NCBI GenBank assembly: GCA_900112325.1
Contig: FOLJ01000002.1
Coordinates: 124,001-188,000 of the forward strand
DNA length: 64,000 nt
Reading direction: 5' to 3'
Origin: Micromonospora sediminimaris
GTDB lineage: Bacteria; Actinomycetota; Actinomycetes; Mycobacteriales; Micromonosporaceae
The stretch's first letter is position 1, and every line of letters starts with the position of its first letter. Below the pieces are notes generated by a model. The model was not told the origin of the DNA. It worked only from the letters and a program-made list of their open reading frames with translations, and ran no database searches. Shown in pieces: positions 60,685 through 64,000 of the stretch. A program made the translations under genes and the position numbers.

Positions 60685-61929
60685 ATGGGTGCGAAGCGGA
60701 AGGTCAGCGCCGCGATCACGGCGGCGCTGCTCGCCACGACGGCGGCGGTCGTGGTGCCGTCGCCGGCCAGTGCGGGTAGGGGGCAACCGGGCACGCTGCG
60801 GGTGGCGACCTTCAACGCCTCGCTGAACCGGGGCGCCGCCGGCGGGCTGGTCGCCGACCTGTCCGGGCGGAACGACGCGCAGGCCGGCAACGTCGCCGAG
60901 GTGATCCAGCGGGTACGCCCGGACGTGCTGCTGATCAACGAGTTCGACTACGACCCGCAGGGGCGGGCGTTGGCGTTGTTCCAGGACAACTACCTCTCCG
61001 TGCCGCGCAACGGCACCCGGGCGATCCGCTACCCGTACCGTTACGCGGCCCCGTCGAACACCGGTGTCCCCTCCGGACACGATCTCAACAACGACGGGAC
61101 CGTCGGTGGGCCCGACGACGCCTACGGTTTCGGGCTCTTCCCCGGCCAGTACGGCATGGCGGTCTACTCGGCGTACCCGATCGACCTGGCCCGAGTGCGC
61201 ACCTTCCAGACGTTCCGCTGGCGGGACATGCCCGGCGCGTTGCTGCCCGACGACCCGGCCACCCCCGCGCCCGCAGACTGGTACTCACCGGCCGAGTTGG
61301 CCGACGTGCGGCTGTCCTCCAAGAGTCACTGGGACGTGCCGGTCAGGCTGCCCGGCCGTACCGTGCACCTGCTGGCCAGCCACCCCACGCCGCCGGTCTT
61401 CGACGGGCCGGAGGACCGCAACGGCCGCCGCAACCACGACGAGATCCGCTTCTGGGCCGACTATGTCTCGCCGTGGCGGGCCGGCTACATCTACGACGAC
61501 ACCGGGCGACGCGGCGGGTTGGGGCCGGGGGCGGCCTTCGTGATCGCCGGGGACCTCAACTCCGACCCGTACGACGGTGACAGCCTGCCCGGCGCGGCGC
61601 AGCAGCTGCTCGACCACCCCCGGATCAACGACCGGGTCGTGCCGGCCAGCGCGGGCGGCACCGCGGCGGCACGGCGGCAGGGCGGCGCCAACCTCGACCA
61701 CCGCAGCGACCCGCGTTTCGACACCGCCGACTTCGCCGACACCAGCCCTGGCAACCTGCGGGTCGACTACCTGCTACCGAGCCGGGGCCTGCCGGTCCGC
61801 GCCACCGGAATCTTCTGGCCGGTGCCGGGTGACCCGCTGTTCCGGCTGGTCGGCGACTACGACCCGGCCCTGCCTGGTGGCTTCCCCACCTCCGACCACC
61901 GGCTGGTCTGGCTCGACCTGCGGCGCTGA
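60685..61929 (+). CDS. Secreted EEP family phosphodiesterase
   Basis: A 414-residue exported enzyme. Signal peptide residues 1-30 (KRKVSAAITAALLATTAAVVV, cleavage after ASA). EEP domain: LRVATFNASLNRG, VLLINEFDYDPQG, VHLLASHPTPPVFDG, AGDLNSDPYDGDS and TSDHRLVWLDL, all metal-binding. In the middle lies GHDLNNDGTVGGPDDAYG, a dockerin-like calcium loop. Close homologues are annotated as endonuclease or phosphatase; extracellular phosphate acquisition is a possible role. ATG 60685 has GGAGG 6 bases upstream. Confidence 0.9.
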   Translation: MGAKRKVSAAITAALLATTAAVVVPSPASAGRGQPGTLRVATFNASLNRGAAGGLVADLSGRNDAQAGNVAEVIQRVRPDVLLINEFDYDPQGRALALFQDNYLSVPRNGTRAIRYPYRYAAPSNTGVPSGHDLNNDGTVGGPDDAYGFGLFPGQYGMAVYSAYPIDLARVRTFQTFRWRDMPGALLPDDPATPAPADWYSPAELADVRLSSKSHWDVPVRLPGRTVHLLASHPTPPVFDGPEDRNGRRNHDEIRFWADYVSPWRAGYIYDDTGRRGGLGPGAAFVIAGDLNSDPYDGDSLPGAAQQLLDHPRINDRVVPASAGGTAAARRQGGANLDHRSDPRFDTADFADTSPGNLRVDYLLPSRGLPVRATGIFWPVPGDPLFRLVGDYDPALPGGFPTSDHRLVWLDLRR

Positions 61930-61939
61930 GGTGTCGCCT

Positions 61940-61968
61940 GCCCCGGCGTCGGTGACCGGCGCCGGGGC
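61940..61968. terminator. Terminator between secreted EEP and glyoxalase genes
   Basis: 9-bp stem gccccggcg/cgccggggc (61940-61948, 61960-61968), loop 11, between converging genes. Confidence 0.55.
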
Positions 61969-61991
61969 CAGACAGAGCTGCTTCCAGGACT

Positions 61992-62423
61992 TCAGCAGTG
62001 CTCGGCCTTCCGGTCGAACATCTGCCCGATGCGGATCTGGTTGCCGAACGGGTCGCGGATGCCGAAGTCGATGCCGTACGGCCGTTCCATCGGCTCGTCG
62101 GTGATGTCGACCCCCTTCGCGACCAACTCCTCGTACGTCTTGTGGGCGTCGTCGGTGGTCATGAAGAGGAAGCCACCCGCGGCGCCCTTGGAGAGCAGCT
62201 CGCGGACCTGCTCGGCGGTGGCCGGGTCCAGGTTCGGCGGGCCCGGCTTCTCCAGCAGGATCTCCCGCTGCCGGTCGCCGGGAATGTTGACCGTGAGCCA
62301 ACGCATGAAGCCGAGATCCTGATCCGTGTTCAACTCAAGGCCGAGCTTGCCGATGTAGAAGTCGAGCGCCTCGTCCTGGTCGAGGACGTAGATCTGGGAG
62401 CGGCTGATCGCGTTCATCGTCAT
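61992..62423 (-). CDS. VOC/glyoxalase family protein
   Basis: A 143-residue vicinal-oxygen-chelate protein. SRSQIYVLDQDEALDFYIGKLGLEL (7-31) and GIDFGIRDPFGNQIRIGQ (about 113-130) are the two halves of the fold; the second carries the Glu/Asp metal region. ATG 62423 is chosen, ATG 62417 is close by. The AraC-type regulator gene is 35 bases upstream in the same direction; such AraC/VOC pairs are common and suggest regulation by a small xenobiotic. Substrate not known. Confidence 0.85.
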   Translation of the reverse strand: MTMNAISRSQIYVLDQDEALDFYIGKLGLELNTDQDLGFMRWLTVNIPGDRQREILLEKPGPPNLDPATAEQVRELLSKGAAGGFLFMTTDDAHKTYEELVAKGVDITDEPMERPYGIDFGIRDPFGNQIRIGQMFDRKAEHC

Positions 62424-62458
62424 GCCCGAAACGCTAGTGCAACGCTCTGACCTGCTGC

Positions 62459-62863
62459 TTATCCAAAACTGCTCGGTCTGGTCCACGCCTTCGTGAAGCA
62501 GCCCGGCACCGGCGCGACGGGCGCCGTCCGCCGCTTACGGTAGTCGGTGGGCGATTCACCGATGATTTGCCGGAAGGTACGGCTGAACGTGCCGAGACTG
62601 CCGAAACCGACAGCCGTGCAGATCTCCGTCACGTCCTGACCGGTGTGCAACAGCAGGTACATGGCCCGCTCCACCCGACGCCGTTGCAGGTAGCGGTGCG
62701 GGGTCTCACCGAAGGTGGCCCGGAAGGTGCGGATGAAGTGCGCCTCGGAGACGTGCGCGATCCGCGCCAGGGTGGGGATGTCCAGCGGTTGAGCGTACGC
62801 CCGGTCCATGGCGTCCCGGGCGCGCAACATCGCCCGATTCGTCTCCTCGACCGCCCTGCTCAC
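62459..62863 (-). CDS. AraC family regulator (short form)
   Basis: A 134-residue protein made almost only of the AraC DNA-binding domain (about 15-115): IPTLARIAHVSEAHFIRTFRATFGETPHRYLQRRRVERA, then GFGSLGTFSRTFRQIIGESPTDYRKR. Without an effector domain it resembles the short MarA/SoxS-type regulators. GTG 62863. Upstream of the VOC gene, with which it probably forms an operon of two genes. Confidence 0.88.
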   Translation of the reverse strand: MSRAVEETNRAMLRARDAMDRAYAQPLDIPTLARIAHVSEAHFIRTFRATFGETPHRYLQRRRVERAMYLLLHTGQDVTEICTAVGFGSLGTFSRTFRQIIGESPTDYRKRRTAPVAPVPGCFTKAWTRPSSFG

Positions 62864-62914
62864 CCGCCACCTCCCCGCCCGCCGCGCCCCGGCCGGTCGC
62901 TCCCTTTCATCTTC

Positions 62915-63421
62915 TCACCGCTCACTGATGTCCAGGTCGGGGACGGTGGCAACCACAACTACACCGTCGTCGTCGTGGAGGTGCAGGGTGCAGCCGGCAC
63001 GGATGAAGCGGACGGTCAGGGTCTGCCCGACGTGCCGGGCGGCCAACCGCAGCAGCGCCGGCACCGGGTCGGCGATCAGGTCGTTCGGCGCGGCGGCGGG
63101 CGCCTGGATCGGCACCGCCAGGTCGGTCGGCACGGCGTCGGCGACGGCGTAGTGCGTGACCTGCGTACCGAGGCCGGGGTGACCCTCGACGCCGTCACCG
63201 AGGCCCTGGAATGCAGCCGGCAGAAGGATCCCCGCCAGATCCTGCACGGTTTGGGAGACAACCGATTGGCGCGGCGACAGCCAGGTGATCGGTGAGGCCA
63301 CCGCCATCGCGGTCAACGAGCGCTTCGCCGCTGGCCACTCTCCCGCCGACGATGCTTGTTCGTCGCCGAGACGCGATCGCATGAGTTCATTGCCGATGTG
63401 GCACGAACCGCAGCTGACCAC
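62915..63421 (-). CDS. Hypothetical protein
   Basis: A 168-residue soluble protein, no family recognised. It is rich in Ala, Leu and Val with pattern of alternating beta segments in the C-terminal half (TLTVRFIRAGCTLHLHDDDGVVVVATVPDLDI). The frame looks genuinely coding, with third-position GC. The start is uncertain: GTG 63421 or ATG 63382; there is no good ribosome-binding site. It is divergent from the helical protein gene at 63519 and may belong with it. Confidence 0.5.
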   Translation of the reverse strand: MVSCGSCHIGNELMRSRLGDEQASSAGEWPAAKRSLTAMAVASPITWLSPRQSVVSQTVQDLAGILLPAAFQGLGDGVEGHPGLGTQVTHYAVADAVPTDLAVPIQAPAAAPNDLIADPVPALLRLAARHVGQTLTVRFIRAGCTLHLHDDDGVVVVATVPDLDISER

Positions 63422-63518
63422 CTGTAGTCACCGGGCTGCGAGCTGCATTCATCTCCGATAGTGTCCGTCCGGCCACGTAATGGTGATCCGGGTCCACAAT
63501 CAGCAGACGGGGGGCGGC

Positions 63519-63782
63519 ATGGCCAGTATCGAAGAGGTCAAGGCGGCACTGATGCAGGCAGCCGAGCAGGGCAACGTGACGATCAACCAGATCCGCGCCG
63601 CCGCCGAGAACACCGAGCAGATGCTGGCCCGGCTACGTGCCGTCGCCGCCGGCACCGGCCATCCGGCGATCGCCGAGGCCATTGCCCGCGGTGAGCAGAG
63701 CAAGCAGCGCCTGGCCGAGGCTGTGACCCTCGTGCAGGGCAGCTCGGAGGCTGCCCGCCGCTACGTCGGCATCCTCGGCTGA
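63519..63782 (+). CDS. Small alpha-helical (WXG100-sized) protein
   Basis: An 87-residue, almost completely helical soluble protein (MASIEEVKAALMQAAEQGNVTINQIRAAAENTEQMLARLRAV). ATG 63519 has GGGGGG 4 bases upstream. Helical pattern with a small break at about 48 (GTGHPA) resembles the hairpin of ESX/WXG100 proteins, but the WxG motif is absent. It is followed after 15 bases by a related small helical gene that runs off the window. No family name can be given. Confidence 0.7.
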   Translation: MASIEEVKAALMQAAEQGNVTINQIRAAAENTEQMLARLRAVAAGTGHPAIAEAIARGEQSKQRLAEAVTLVQGSSEAARRYVGILG

Positions 63783-63797
63783 TCACCGACCACCACC

Positions 63798-64000
63798 ATG
63801 AGTGTCGGCGAGGTCAAGGCGGCCCTGCGCGCCGCCATCGAAGCCGCGCGCCAGGGACGACGGGTGTTCGATAAGGCCGTCTCCGAGGCCGAAGCGGCAA
63901 CCCGAACGGCGAACGCTGTGCTGAGCGACAGCCAACACCAGCACGTGACCGACACCCATCAGGCACTCGCCGCTGCCAAGGCAGAGGTCGAACCGACTCG
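63798..64000 (+). CDS. Second small alpha-helical protein, cut at the right edge
   Basis: Starts ATG 63798, MSVGEVKAALRAAIEAARQGRRVFDKAVSE; 67 codons are visible without a stop. Its start (VGEVKAALRAA) parallels the (SIEEVKAALMQAA) start of the previous gene, so the two look like paralogues. Helical throughout. The rest lies outside the window. Confidence 0.65.
   Translation, partial: MSVGEVKAALRAAIEAARQGRRVFDKAVSEAEAATRTANAVLSDSQHQHVTDTHQALAAAKAEVEPT

Noticed and set aside
62915-63421. CGSCH at the N-terminus of the hypothetical protein as a cytochrome c heme motif
   Set aside because: No signal peptide, no axial methionine region or other cytochrome feature, and the start codon is uncertain so the motif may not be translated.

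Overview
The window is chromosomal DNA from a very GC-rich actinobacterium, most likely Micromonospora or a close relative in the Micromonosporaceae. The basis is the base composition, frequent GTG starts, many 4-bp ATGA/GTGA gene overlaps, XRE-DUF397 gene pairing, and a gene order that follows the Mycobacterium tuberculosis Rv2926c-Rv2993c backbone: yceD, sepIVA-like, coaD, rsmD, recG, DAK2 kinase, thiL, ddl, gpsA, fbiD, ppk, mutT1, hupB, leuD, leuC, IclR regulator, tRNA-Glu/Gln, FAH hydrolase. This synteny is recalled knowledge, not a database result. No insertion sequence, phage gene, CRISPR array or rRNA was seen.

Layout. 1-3444 (minus): plsX (cut by the edge), rpmF, yceD, a SepIVA-like coiled coil, coaD, rsmD. 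3784-5289: a sortase-anchored (LPVTG) surface protein. 5407-13309: recG, a DAK2 kinase, rpmB, an acetyltransferase, thiL, an Lrp ligand domain, a DUF3515 protein and ddl. 13459-15021: a small hypothetical gene and an XRE/DUF397 pair. 15096-19967 (minus): ROK kinase, PrmC paralogue, PLP lyase, gpsA, acyltransferase. 20088-25755 (plus): fbiD, an OB-fold protein, ppk, CYTH-CHAD and Nudix-phosphatase, a polyphosphate module with a candidate PHO box. 25769-30715 (minus): membrane EEP enzyme, hupB, leuD, leuC; then the divergent IclR regulator. 31450-32124: repeats, a G-quadruplex motif and three tRNAs. 32221-42389: FAH hydrolase, membrane and DNA-repair genes, arfB, an S1C protease, a VWA-DUF58-MoxR operon, a small secreted protein and a second EEP protein. 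42418-59932: most of branched-chain amino acid synthesis (cimA, ilvE, leuB, ilvC, ilvN, ilvB, ilvD) plus serA, with a tyrosine phosphatase, an ApbE-like protein and a GGDEF-EAL protein between them. 60073-64000: hemerythrin, a secreted EEP protein, a glyoxalase/AraC pair, and small helical genes running off the right edge.

How it works together. The central theme is isoleucine/leucine/valine supply. cimA makes citramalate toward 2-ketobutyrate, leuC/leuD act on both isopropylmalate and citramalate-type substrates, leuB, ilvBN, ilvC, ilvD and ilvE complete the pathways. Two leaders look like classical ribosome-mediated attenuators: one before cimA (a 10-residue peptide with two consecutive rare ATT isoleucine codons, then an intrinsic terminator) and one before ilvB (an 11-residue peptide with rare GTA-Val and CTT-Leu codons, then two hairpins, the second with a U-tract). 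leuCD is probably controlled by the adjacent NdgR/LtbR-type IclR regulator. The second theme is polyphosphate: ppk, a CYTH-CHAD protein and a MutT1-like enzyme lie head to tail.

Limits: all calls come from reading the sequence. Start codons are inferred from ribosome-binding sites, overlaps and family length. Promoters and operators are candidates only.
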